Shown piece by piece: positions 41,536 through 49,310 of a stretch of DNA of 64,000 nucleotides (position 1 is its first letter; each line of letters opens with the position of its first letter). The DNA lies in the NCBI GenBank assembly GCA_963662575.1, contig OY759723.1:4898001-4962000 (forward strand), read 5' to 3'. Under the pieces are notes generated by a model that made no database searches, was not told the origin of the DNA, and saw only the letters and a list, made by a program, of their open reading frames with translations. Position numbers and translations under genes: made by a program. This DNA is from Bin5 sp963662575. GTDB taxonomy: Bacteria > Chloroflexota > Anaerolineae > Caldilineales > Caldilineaceae.

Positions 41536-42495
41536 ATGAACAGCATCTTCGGTATTGGCGTCCTCGAATTTATCTTCATTTTGATTTTCGCTCTGATATT
41601 TCTTGGCCCGGAACGTTTGCCAAAGGTAACCAGAGACGTGTTGTCCTTTATTCGGCGCTTGCAGAAGCTGTCGGGCGATTTGACGCGCCAGGTCAACGAA
41701 GAGATTGGGGACTTGCGAGAACTTGACCCCAGCTATCATATGAAGCAACTGATGGACGACGAGGAAGAGGAGGACGAGAAGTCCATCGGTGCGGGAGGCG
41801 GCGAGAAGTCGACGGCTTCTACGAAACAGACTTCTGCTCCATCTCAGCCGGCCATAGCCGCTGACTCTGCGGCTGAGACAACCGGGGAGGAGACCATTGC
41901 GCCGGCGGCTGCCGCATCGACTGCCCAGCCTGCTCTGTCGGACCTGAATTCGGCGGCTTCTTCGAATGGGCGCCAGCAGAACGCTGAAGGCGCCGATGCC
42001 AAGCCCAAGACAACGGGAACTCCGATTCCGTCCGCGCCGAAGGCCAGTTCTTCGAAGTTATCGACCAGTAGCACGGTGGCAGGGGCAACGTCCGGACGGG
42101 CCGGCAGTGGGCAGAAGCGCGGGGTCAAGACTCTGTCCGAGCTGCGTAAACAGCAGCGGACAAAGAGACAGTCTGCGACCAGTGGAACGGACTCCTCCTA
42201 TTTGGAAGAGCGTAACAAGCGAGCCCAGCGGCGGGCAGACGATAGGCGTCAGGCCGTGGCCGCGCAGAAGGAAGGTCAGGAAGCAGTTTCCGAGCCTGAG
42301 GGCGCGGAACAAGATACAGTTGACACGAATGTGGACGATACGTCGAACGTGCTCGCTGCCCTGGGAAGCAATGGTGAAGGCGCAGAGAAAGACGGTTCAG
42401 ATGCCGATGCGCATGTGGATGAGGCCAGCGGTGAGTCTGTTGCCGCGGTGGCGGAGGATGCAGACGGCGAGGGAAGTGAGGAGACGATACTGTGA
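41536..42495 (+). CDS. TatA/TatB-like twin-arginine translocase subunit with long acidic tail
   Basis: A 319-aa protein. The first 60 residues form a TatA/B module: one membrane helix (FGIGVLEFIFILIFALIFLG, with the early Glu typical of TatB), the GPERLPKV hinge and an amphipathic helix (SFIRRLQKLSGDLTRQVNEE in part). The other 250 residues are disordered, first acidic (DDEEEEDEK), then Ala/Ser/Thr-rich, then a basic stretch, then acidic. It is adjacent to tatC with a 4-base overlap, which supports a role in Sec-independent export. Confidence 0.9.
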   Translation: MNSIFGIGVLEFIFILIFALIFLGPERLPKVTRDVLSFIRRLQKLSGDLTRQVNEEIGDLRELDPSYHMKQLMDDEEEEDEKSIGAGGGEKSTASTKQTSAPSQPAIAADSAAETTGEETIAPAAAASTAQPALSDLNSAASSNGRQQNAEGADAKPKTTGTPIPSAPKASSSKLSTSSTVAGATSGRAGSGQKRGVKTLSELRKQQRTKRQSATSGTDSSYLEERNKRAQRRADDRRQAVAAQKEGQEAVSEPEGAEQDTVDTNVDDTSNVLAALGSNGEGAEKDGSDADAHVDEASGESVAAVAEDADGEGSEETIL

Positions 42496-43328
42496 CGCAA
42501 CAGGATGATACTCTGTCACAACAGGCCGGCCCTCTGGATTCAGATCCATTTGATGGCAGCCGCATGGGATTGCTTGATCATCTAACCGAATTGCGAAACA
42601 GGATGATCTGGATCGTCGGCGCGCTGCTGTTCGGTATTGTCGCCAGTATCCCCTTTGTCGAGCCGGTCATTGCTTTTATTACTGCCCCCGTTACCAATGC
42701 CGGTGGCTCTGAGGCCGAAGCAAGCAGGTTGATAGCAATTGGCCCCACCGACACGATTTTTGTGTTCTTTAAGGTGATGTTCGTGATGGGCGTGATCGTT
42801 GCTATGCCGGTGCTGGTCTACCAGATCGTCGCTTTCATTGCTCCAGGACTTTATCCCCACGAGAAACGCGGCCTGTTTTTGCTCATGCCTGGTGTTATGG
42901 TTCTTTTCTTCGGCGGCGTCGCATTTGCCAATTTCGTTATGCTGCCAGTGGCGGTTGGTTTTTTGCAGAATTTCCTGGGAGATGTGATCGATCAGGAGTG
43001 GACTGTCGACCGTTACGTCGGGTTTTTCACTCGCATCGTTTTCTGGATTGGTGTTGCTTTCGAAACTCCTCTTGTAATCGCCTTCCTGGCGCGTATTGGG
43101 CTCGTCAGCGGTCCGCAGCTGCTGAGAATGTGGCGGCAGGCAATCGTAATAATCTCGGTAGTGGCAGCGATGATAACGCCGACCATCGATCCGATCAATA
43201 TGACGATAGTAATGTTGCCGCTCATCAGCCTCTATTTCCTCGGGGTCGGCCTGGCCTATGTCCTCTACAAGCCTCGGGCGCCACGCGACTTGGATGAGAT
43301 GGACTGGGGCGACGAGGATGAAGAATGA
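42492..43328 (+). CDS. tatC: Twin-arginine translocase subunit TatC
   Basis: A 278-aa polytopic membrane protein that recognises twin-arginine signal peptides. It begins, after a short tail, with MGLLDHLTELRNRMIW (the conserved HLxELRxR cytosolic motif) and continues through several hydrophobic helices, including FKVMFVMGVIVAMPVLVYQI (in part), the loop PGLYPHEKR and FETPLVIAFLARIGLV. An acidic C-terminus (DEMDWGDEDEE) follows. GTG start overlapping the TatB-like stop. Confidence 0.95.
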   Translation: MTQQDDTLSQQAGPLDSDPFDGSRMGLLDHLTELRNRMIWIVGALLFGIVASIPFVEPVIAFITAPVTNAGGSEAEASRLIAIGPTDTIFVFFKVMFVMGVIVAMPVLVYQIVAFIAPGLYPHEKRGLFLLMPGVMVLFFGGVAFANFVMLPVAVGFLQNFLGDVIDQEWTVDRYVGFFTRIVFWIGVAFETPLVIAFLARIGLVSGPQLLRMWRQAIVIISVVAAMITPTIDPINMTIVMLPLISLYFLGVGLAYVLYKPRAPRDLDEMDWGDEDEE

Positions 43329-43518
43329 CCGGGCGTCGCTGATCGCTCGTAAGCAGGAAGTTCAGCGAGAGCTGACGAGAGCACAGCGGCAACTGGAAGC
43401 CATTCGTAGTGCTGACAATCGGCATCAGCGGCGCCAACGGCAACAGTTGGAGATAGAAGTTGAACAGTTGATGGCGGAAGAGTATCGCCTGCGTATCGCT
43501 ATCGATCGATCGAGGTAG
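43318..43518 (+). CDS. Small coiled-coil protein
   Basis: A 66-aa, highly charged helical protein, MKNDRASLIARKQEVQREL continuing to LMAEEYRLRIAIDRSR, with a heptad-like pattern. Its ATG lies inside the last codons of tatC, with GAGG just before it. The 3' end overlaps a long inverted repeat (43488-43529), so its last codons are constrained by that structure. No homology recognised. It could be a real coupled small gene or a chance open frame. Confidence 0.5.
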   Translation: MKNDRASLIARKQEVQRELTRAQRQLEAIRSADNRHQRRQRQQLEIEVEQLMAEEYRLRIAIDRSR

Positions 43519-43544
43519 CGATACGCAGGACTCACAAGGAGTCC
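43488..43544 (+). promoter_or_regulatory. Two adjacent hairpins at the end of the tat operon
   Basis: CCTGCGTATCGCTA (43488-43501) and TAGCGATACGCAGG (43516-43529) are a perfect 14-bp inverted repeat with a 14-base spacer that is itself partly palindromic (TCGATCGATCGA). Right after it, GGACTC-ACAAG-GAGTCC (43528-43544) forms a second stem. There is no T-run. This is a likely 3'-end or factor-dependent termination structure for the yceD-to-tat operon. Confidence 0.7.
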
Positions 43545-43610
43545 GAAGGCGCCATCACCTCACGTCCGGGAAGGGCGGATGGTAGTTGACTGCGGTCCGT
43601 CATCACCTGG

Positions 43611-44486
43611 TTGGCAACAACATCGATTTCTGGTTGTCTTTCGCAGACAGAGGGCGCTTTGCAGGAACGGATTGACGCATTTATCACTGCCGGTTATGAC
43701 CCGGACAAACCGGATCGGGTCAGTGCGGCGGCTGGCGCGGCTCACAAGTCTCTTGTACCTGTGGCGGGAATGCCGATGGCCTGGCATGTGGTGCAGGCCC
43801 TGGCCGAGAGTGGCCGAGTTGGCGAAATCGTCGTCGTAGGTCTGGAGCCGGATGAGATTGATTTTGGCGTAGCCGTTCATCATGTGCCCAACCAGCCCAG
43901 CCTCTGGGCCAGCCAAAATGCCGGGCTGCGTAAACTCCGCGAACTGAATCCAGACGACCGCTACATCCTCGCTCTATCCGCCGACATAGCCCTACTAACC
44001 GGCCAGATTGTAAACGCATTCATCAAGGCCTGCGAGCCACTGACGTCTGATGTCTACTGGGGCGTGGTTCGAAAAGACATAATGCTGGCCGCATTTCCCG
44101 ACAGCAAACGGACCTACCTGCCGCTGCGGGAAGGATCATTCTGCAGTAGCGATCTTTATTTGGGGAGATTATCGGCGGGCTTCCACATTCAGGAGCGTCT
44201 CCGATATTTCATTGACAATCGCAAGAATATACTAGCGCAGGTGTGGAAGCTGGGCCTACCGACAATGGTCAAGTTCCTGTTTCGCCGCCTTGGCATCGCT
44301 GACATTGTTGATATCGCCTACAGGATCGCGGATATCCATGGCGGTCCGGTCGTTCTGCCGCTGGCAGAGGCAGGGATGGATGTTGACAAGCCGGAACAGC
44401 TGCTGCAGGTACGAAGCTATTTGGAGAGACATCCCGAACATCCTGCCAATTCCCGACAGCGGCCGGCCGGGCAGGGTGAAGTTTGA
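43611..44486 (+). CDS. MobA-like nucleotidyltransferase family protein
   Basis: About 291 aa with an NTP-transferase (Rossmann-type) N-terminal half: AHKSLVPVAGMPMAWHVVQAL, shown in part as KSLVPVAGMPMAWH, VGEIVVVGLE and YILALSADIALLTG (metal Asp in the LSADIALL motif). The usual LAGG start is replaced by FITAGYDPDKPDRVSAAAG. The C-terminal half has FLFRRLGIADIVDIAYRI and a final AGMDVDKPEQLLQV, resembling sugar-nucleotide or molybdopterin cytidylyl enzymes. The start codon is uncertain; a TTG near 43659 would also be in frame. Confidence 0.72.
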   Translation: MATTSISGCLSQTEGALQERIDAFITAGYDPDKPDRVSAAAGAAHKSLVPVAGMPMAWHVVQALAESGRVGEIVVVGLEPDEIDFGVAVHHVPNQPSLWASQNAGLRKLRELNPDDRYILALSADIALLTGQIVNAFIKACEPLTSDVYWGVVRKDIMLAAFPDSKRTYLPLREGSFCSSDLYLGRLSAGFHIQERLRYFIDNRKNILAQVWKLGLPTMVKFLFRRLGIADIVDIAYRIADIHGGPVVLPLAEAGMDVDKPEQLLQVRSYLERHPEHPANSRQRPAGQGEV

Positions 44487-44488
44487 GC

Positions 44489-45046
44489 ATGCGCAGGCTG
44501 CTGGAAGTGCTAGGCGGGCTGGACGAAACATACACAGCCCGGGCTGCCTTGAAAGATGAACAGTTGTCGAGGCGGCATCCTCTTTTCTGGTTGGCCCATA
44601 TAGGTGCGCATCTGGGCGACTCGGTTGTGTGGTTGCTGGTGACTCTTTTTTTGTGGCGGCAGTCTAATGGCAACCGGCAGAAGCGGGGCACTCTGTTAGG
44701 CTGGGTTTTGTCGTTCGCGGTGAGTGTTATAGGCACACTGTTGGTCAAGCAGGCAGTGCGCCGAACGCGCCCGGGCAGCGGCCGCTATCTATATGCGGGC
44801 GGGGCTGACAAGCATAGTTTCCCGAGCGGGCACGGGGTGCGCTGCGGCGTCATTTTGACGTGGGCGACAGCTTTCTGGCCCGGCGCAGGCAAATTGGCCC
44901 CTCTGCTCGTCCTGTGGATAAGCTGGGCGAGAGTGGCGCTGAATATCCACTATATCGGTGATGTGGTTGCCGGCCTTGTCTTGGGGGTTGGTCTGTCTCG
45001 AATTATTCGCAACCGTGCATGGGGCCAGCGCAAGAATTTGCGTTAG
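44489..45046 (+). CDS. PAP2-family membrane phosphatase
   Basis: A 185-aa type 2 phosphatidic acid phosphatase, which dephosphorylates lipid phosphates such as undecaprenyl pyrophosphate. The three motifs are KQAVRRTRP, then FPSGHGVR, then SWARVALNIHYIGD (His/Asp), in order, with hydrophobic helices between. The ATG at 44489 has AGGGTGA 9 bases upstream; a TTG at 44483 overlapping the previous stop is also possible. It probably shares a transcript with the nucleotidyltransferase. Confidence 0.88.
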   Translation: MRRLLEVLGGLDETYTARAALKDEQLSRRHPLFWLAHIGAHLGDSVVWLLVTLFLWRQSNGNRQKRGTLLGWVLSFAVSVIGTLLVKQAVRRTRPGSGRYLYAGGADKHSFPSGHGVRCGVILTWATAFWPGAGKLAPLLVLWISWARVALNIHYIGDVVAGLVLGVGLSRIIRNRAWGQRKNLR

Positions 45047-45079
45047 AATTTCTGGCGCATCGAGAGCCATGTACGTTCG

Positions 45080-47158
45080 TCAGGGTGCTTGCCGCGGCTC
45101 GATTCGGTACTCGTAGAGAGCTTCCTCAGTCGTCACCGGCGTCAGCCCGCTGATAGCAAGCACAACCTCGCTTCCTCTGTCCAAACCCTCTACATCGATA
45201 CGGACGCTGCCGTCTGTTTCAACCGGCGCTCGCTCAAAGCTTGCCAGACTGCCGTCTTTGAACACCATGATCTGGACTAACCACTCCTGTGGAAGCAGAT
45301 TGTCGGTCAATATCCAACCTTCGCTTTCCCAGCCGCCTTCGCTAGTTCCCCAGTCCGTGGCATAGCCAATTTCCGGAATTTCAATCTCGTCAACGAACCA
45401 ACCGGGCGCGTTTACAGCGTCGTCGGTCACATACTCAAAACGCAGGAACACTTTTTCACCGGCATAGGCCCGCAGGTCAAAGGACTCTTGCACCCAGGCG
45501 GGAGCCGAAGCGCCGGGCGAAGCCGCGCTCTGGGCTGTGTAGGCGTGGCCGAAGCTGTTGCCGCTGGGGTTGTCGGTGGTGGTCCGCTGGCCTGGCAGGA
45601 TATCCCATTTGCGGCCATCACGGCTGACAAGCACGTAACCGTAGTCGTAATCTGCTTCAATGTCGAACCACATGCGCACGTTCATGGTCAGCTCAGCATT
45701 GAGAGACACATCTGAGAAGTCGAATGCACGCGTCAAGCGAACATCGGAGTCGTCGGTCCGATTGCTCCACCAGGCACGGTTGCCGCTGAACTGCGCGACG
45801 TTGGCGTAACGTGTTTGCGTGCTTCCCTCGAAGTAGACTGATGCGTCGCCGCGGGCGCTAAAGGCGATGTAGTCCACGCCAAAATTGCGGACGGAACCTT
45901 TCAATGTATTCTGCGACAGGCGGTTAACCGTCTCCTCGAGTGCGGGGGCCGGCGTCTGCAGCTGCCGGTAGCCGAAGATGCCATGCTGGGCGAGAGCGTC
46001 GAAGTCGCTGACGTAGTTGGCGATGGTCCAGTCGGCGAATACATCTTCGAACGTCAATTCCAGACCGGCTTGCTGGAGCGCGGCATCGAATCCCTGGGTG
46101 CCGTTGCCGGGCTGTGAAACGACGGCCCGCGTCAACTCCTCGCCGAACCGCTGCAGGAAATAGGCCATAAAGAGGTAGGATGCCCCGTAGTGCTTGGCGT
46201 TGTCATTCGGGTCTAAATTCCAGGTATTCAGTTGCGTGTCGGGCTGGCGGGCGAAAACGCGGACAAATCCCAATTCCGGGGGATAGCCGGCAACTTCCTG
46301 GGCCAGTTCACTCATTCCTTCGTTGACCCAAGTCTCTTCGTTCCGATCATTGTTCCAGTGAACCATGTGTTGAAATTCATGGGCCAGTACGGTCTCGTAC
46401 ACCTCATAGTCTTCGATTCTACGCAGCCAATCCAGGCTTATGGTAAACATCTCCTTCTGATTGGAAAAGGGATTGGCGAGGGAGCTGAAGGCGTCGGCGC
46501 TACTGAAGTATCCGGCGATTCCCCGTCCCAGGTTTGTGGCATGGAGAATGTGAAGACGGCGGTCGGCGTCGATTCCCGGACTCGCCTCTGCGCCGAAAAA
46601 TGCTCGTACCTGAGGATAGATATTGCGGGCGAATCGGTCTGCCGACGCGGCCATGGCTTCCGGATCGAGACCGTGACGGCGTTCAGCCCAGACATAGACT
46701 ACATCGTTCTTGTAGAGCAACTCGGCTTCAACCTGAAAGTGCTGATTGGAGTCCACGTTCGCCGCCCAGAATGGAACCAGGTCGCCGACCGTATAGTTTG
46801 GCGCGGGAGCGGTTTCCGGGATGAAGTCGACGCCGGGACGAAGGCGGAGCGCAAGATCCCTCAAGTCGCGTGTGGGCACCGAAACAGGTTGGCGCGCTTG
46901 TGACCACGAAGCCAGAGCTATGGGTCGAGGCGTTGACCGGCCATCGGTCGGCTCTTCAGTTGTGTCGTAGCTCAAGGGAGGTGGGGTGGAGCCTGGAGAA
47001 ACCTGACCTTGTACATTGATGCGCGCGGCGCGGTCCGATTCGCTACTATCCTGGAAGAGCAAACTTGTGATGGAAGCGCATCCGCCCAGAGCCAGGAAGC
47101 TGGTCAGGAGGAACGCGGCGACGCATAAGTTATGGACTCGCTTCTCATCTTTGCGCAT
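45080..47158 (-). CDS. Lipoprotein zinc metallopeptidase, M6/immune-inhibitor-A-like
   Basis: A 692-aa exported protein. The ATG at 47158 gives a good lipoprotein signal ending LALGGC (Cys27); the frame is open 31 codons further without a signal. The catalytic motif is LAHEFQHMVHWNNDRNEETW followed by VNEGMSELAQEVAG, a HExxH zinc site with downstream Glu. The C-terminal 250 residues are jelly-roll-like (NRAWWSNRTDDSDVRLTR in part), as in immune inhibitor A peptidases. It probably acts on the cell surface; substrate unknown. Confidence 0.85.
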   Translation of the reverse strand: MRKDEKRVHNLCVAAFLLTSFLALGGCASITSLLFQDSSESDRAARINVQGQVSPGSTPPPLSYDTTEEPTDGRSTPRPIALASWSQARQPVSVPTRDLRDLALRLRPGVDFIPETAPAPNYTVGDLVPFWAANVDSNQHFQVEAELLYKNDVVYVWAERRHGLDPEAMAASADRFARNIYPQVRAFFGAEASPGIDADRRLHILHATNLGRGIAGYFSSADAFSSLANPFSNQKEMFTISLDWLRRIEDYEVYETVLAHEFQHMVHWNNDRNEETWVNEGMSELAQEVAGYPPELGFVRVFARQPDTQLNTWNLDPNDNAKHYGASYLFMAYFLQRFGEELTRAVVSQPGNGTQGFDAALQQAGLELTFEDVFADWTIANYVSDFDALAQHGIFGYRQLQTPAPALEETVNRLSQNTLKGSVRNFGVDYIAFSARGDASVYFEGSTQTRYANVAQFSGNRAWWSNRTDDSDVRLTRAFDFSDVSLNAELTMNVRMWFDIEADYDYGYVLVSRDGRKWDILPGQRTTTDNPSGNSFGHAYTAQSAASPGASAPAWVQESFDLRAYAGEKVFLRFEYVTDDAVNAPGWFVDEIEIPEIGYATDWGTSEGGWESEGWILTDNLLPQEWLVQIMVFKDGSLASFERAPVETDGSVRIDVEGLDRGSEVVLAISGLTPVTTEEALYEYRIEPRQAP

Positions 47159-47323
47159 TGGATTGGGTGTGGGGCGTGGTTGCCTGGGAACTGTTGCCGG
47201 CGGCTGATCCCGTTTGCGCTCGTCAATATCCATGGGCTGCTGGGTCTTCAAGAGATAACGGCGCTGTAATCGGCTGGCTATCGGAATTCTTCCCAGGTTG
47301 CCAGCCTCGATGCGTCATTTCAG

Positions 47324-48265
47324 TTAGCGGCCAATGACTCGATGTTCCAAGCCTGGCGCTATAGTCCTTTCGGTCGCGTCCCAATTGATGGGGGGCGGCC
47401 GCGGCGATTGAAAATTGCGGAAGACGCGGCCGAGGAGGGCGAAGGCAACGCCAAAGTAGACAATGCTGCCGAGGAACCATATCATGCCTCCGCTGACCAT
47501 CTGATCTTGCAGCGTCGTCAGCCCGGGAACGGGCAAGCGGCCGTCATAATAGCTATAGGCCGGCGTCTGGCGGAATGCCAGTGTCACGCCGGTAACCATA
47601 TTGGGAACTTCGCCGCCAATAATAACATAGAGAAACGCGATCGCAGGGTGCATTGCCGACCGCAGACGGGGACCGGTTCCCAGCGGATACCACCAGAAAA
47701 GCATGTAGGTGATCCAGAGGCCCCAGAGGCTGAGGCGGTAGACAGCAGGATGGGCCAGTAGCCAGTTGGCGATGCCCGGCTCGTGCCAGAGCAGAAAGAC
47801 GCTGAATGCAAGCAGCCAGATCACGAGCGGATGTGTGGCTCTGCGAATGAGGCGCCCGGACAGTGACGATTCTTTCAGCTTGCCCACAATCCAGCGCCGG
47901 GAGGAAGCAGGCAGGCCGCGCAGTATGACGTGTGCCGGGCAGGCCAGCCACAAGAGAGGCGGCGCCAGAAGCCCGATGAGGATTTGCTGGGCGGCTCTAC
48001 CGATCAACAGCTCCTGTTGCAGGGCGACCAGGGGCGAATGAAGCGCCAGCCCCAACGCAGAAATGCCGGCGACGAAGCTGATAAGCCGAGCGGTCGTTGC
48101 CAGTTGGGCACGCGTACGCCGCATCCGCAGCCATCCCCACACATAGGGTAGGAAGAGGGTTAGCATGACCGCGGCCGAGACAGGATAGAACTCCCAGGCA
48201 GTCAGGAGTTCAGGTATTGAGGCATTCATGGATGCAAGCATAGTCGCGTGAAGGCGAATTGCCAA
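47324..48265 (-). CDS. CtaG-type cytochrome c oxidase assembly protein
   Basis: About 313 aa, a multi-pass membrane protein of the caa3-type CtaG family, required for oxidase assembly in Bacillus. Visible segments include LHSPLVALQQELLIGRAAQQ, LLAPPLLWLACPAH, FLLWHEPGIANWLLAHPAVY and YVIIGGEVPNMVTGVTLAF (each in part), with conserved His residues. The exact start is uncertain; MNASIPELLTAWEF, 12 codons in, fits the family better. No oxidase genes are in the window. Confidence 0.9.
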   Translation of the reverse strand: MAIRLHATMLASMNASIPELLTAWEFYPVSAAVMLTLFLPYVWGWLRMRRTRAQLATTARLISFVAGISALGLALHSPLVALQQELLIGRAAQQILIGLLAPPLLWLACPAHVILRGLPASSRRWIVGKLKESSLSGRLIRRATHPLVIWLLAFSVFLLWHEPGIANWLLAHPAVYRLSLWGLWITYMLFWWYPLGTGPRLRSAMHPAIAFLYVIIGGEVPNMVTGVTLAFRQTPAYSYYDGRLPVPGLTTLQDQMVSGGMIWFLGSIVYFGVAFALLGRVFRNFQSPRPPPINWDATERTIAPGLEHRVIGR

Positions 48266-48550
48266 ACCGAGATGGCATGTCAGCGGTATGGCCCATAGTG
48301 GAAAGGCCTACGATTTTTTTGGTCAGTTCTGCGGGCTGGTGGCAGAATCGAGACTGCTTGACGAACTGCCGACTTGGGGGCCAGTGCCACGAGCGTGCGG
48401 TGCCGTTCAGGCAGAAGGGCTAGCCGACAGAGGTGCCTGGCAAGCGAATAGCGACTGAGAACGTGCTGATTGGAAGGTCGGGTCCGGCGGCGAAATACAA
48501 GCCAGGATGATGGCGGGTCGTCCAGTTTTTGTCCAGAGGAAAAGTGGTCA
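48266..48550. other. Intergenic region between ctaG-like and atl genes
   Basis: About 285 bp between divergently arranged genes. It presumably holds both promoters, but no clear -35/-10 pair and no repeat or RNA gene were recognised. Confidence 0.4.
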
Positions 48551-48928
48551 ATGGCAGACCAGACGGAAAGTGTATACCAGAAGATGCTTATGGTCGTTCG
48601 TGAGATTCCGCCGGGGCAGGTCGCGACTTACGGGCAGATTGCGTGGATTGTGGGTGCGGCGTCGCCGCGCATGGCCGGCTATGCGCTAGGCGGGTTGTCG
48701 GAGGAAACGGACGTTCCCTGGCAGCGGGTGGTCAACCGCAGTGGAGGCATCAGCCCGCGCGGGGATCCGCTGGCAACGGACCGGCAACGCAAACGGCTTA
48801 TTGAGGAGGGCATCCAGTTCCAACCTGACGGCCGCATCGACCTGGATCGTTATGGATGGGCAGGGCCGGATCCGGACTGGCTGGAAGCGCACGACTTTAC
48901 ACGGCTGCCGTGGCGCTCCGGCGCCTGA
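48551..48928 (+). CDS. Alkyltransferase-like DNA-repair protein (ATL, MGMT family)
   Basis: A 125-aa protein with the MGMT DNA-binding domain: VYQKMLMVVREIPPGQVATYG, shown in part as IPPGQVATYGQIA, SPRMAGYALGG and PWQRVVNRSGGI. In MGMT the motif is PCHRV; here Cys is replaced by Trp, which marks alkyltransferase-like proteins that bind O6-alkylguanine and recruit nucleotide excision repair. The ATG at 48551 has GAGGA upstream; the frame is open 27 codons further. A hairpin plus T-run overlaps its stop. Confidence 0.9.
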   Translation: MADQTESVYQKMLMVVREIPPGQVATYGQIAWIVGAASPRMAGYALGGLSEETDVPWQRVVNRSGGISPRGDPLATDRQRKRLIEEGIQFQPDGRIDLDRYGWAGPDPDWLEAHDFTRLPWRSGA

Positions 48929-48941
48929 GCCGGCTTTTCTT
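48918..48941 (+). terminator. Intrinsic terminator-like hairpin after the ATL gene
   Basis: CCGGC (48918-48922) pairs with GCCGG (48929-48933) around a 6-base loop that includes the stop codon, followed by CTTTTCTT. The stem is short but GC-only, and the T-run is in the right place. Confidence 0.45.
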
Positions 48942-48978
48942 ATGTAGAGACAAGGTAACTACTAAGCCGTATGCAGTG

Positions 48979-49020
48979 CCTGTCTTAACCAGCCTGTCTT
49001 AACCAGCCTGTCTTGACCAG
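48979..49020. repeat. Three tandem 14-bp repeats
   Basis: CCTGTCTTAACCAG occurs three times without spacers (48979, 48993, 49007); the third has G in place of one A. The array lies between the ATL gene and family 2 repeat copy 3. Too short and without spacers to be a CRISPR array. Confidence 0.75.
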
Positions 49021-49131
49021 CCCTTCATCCCCGTCGCCGTTCAGGCTCTCTCATCGTGTATTTGCTGGCAGCCGCCACCTTGGATGAGCCGCACAGCTGG
49101 AATCACGCCTAACGGTGGGTGAGGGATGGTT

Positions 49132-49193
49132 TTGGAGGGGGGCGTTGCGGGGGCGCAGCCCCTGCACAAGGGAGGGCCGAAGGCCCGACCGCC
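49132..49193. repeat. Dispersed GC-rich repeat family 2, copy 3
   Basis: TTTGGAGGGGGGCGTTGCGG leads to a CCCCTGC arm, then ACAAGGGAGGGCCGAAGGCC and CGACCGCCC. It matches copies at 23471-23526 and 37776-37835 almost base for base in the last 35 bases. Upstream bases (49030-49080) resemble those upstream of copy 2. Non-coding. Confidence 0.7.
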
Positions 49194-49310
49194 CATATGC
49201 GTGACAGCAACTTGCAGCGCGGGCGATCACGGCGTGCAACTTCAGGGAAGGGGCGTGATGTTGAGTGGGTTGGAAGTCAGATAGCGGCGGGGCACATTGC
49301 TGACAGCCAA

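Noticed and set aside
41844..42128. Minus-strand frames over the TatB-like tail
   Set aside because: They mirror the low-complexity Ala/Ser-rich tail of the TatB-like gene and have no domain.
48979..49020. Possible CRISPR array
   Set aside because: Units are 14 bp, directly adjacent and without spacers; no cas gene is near.
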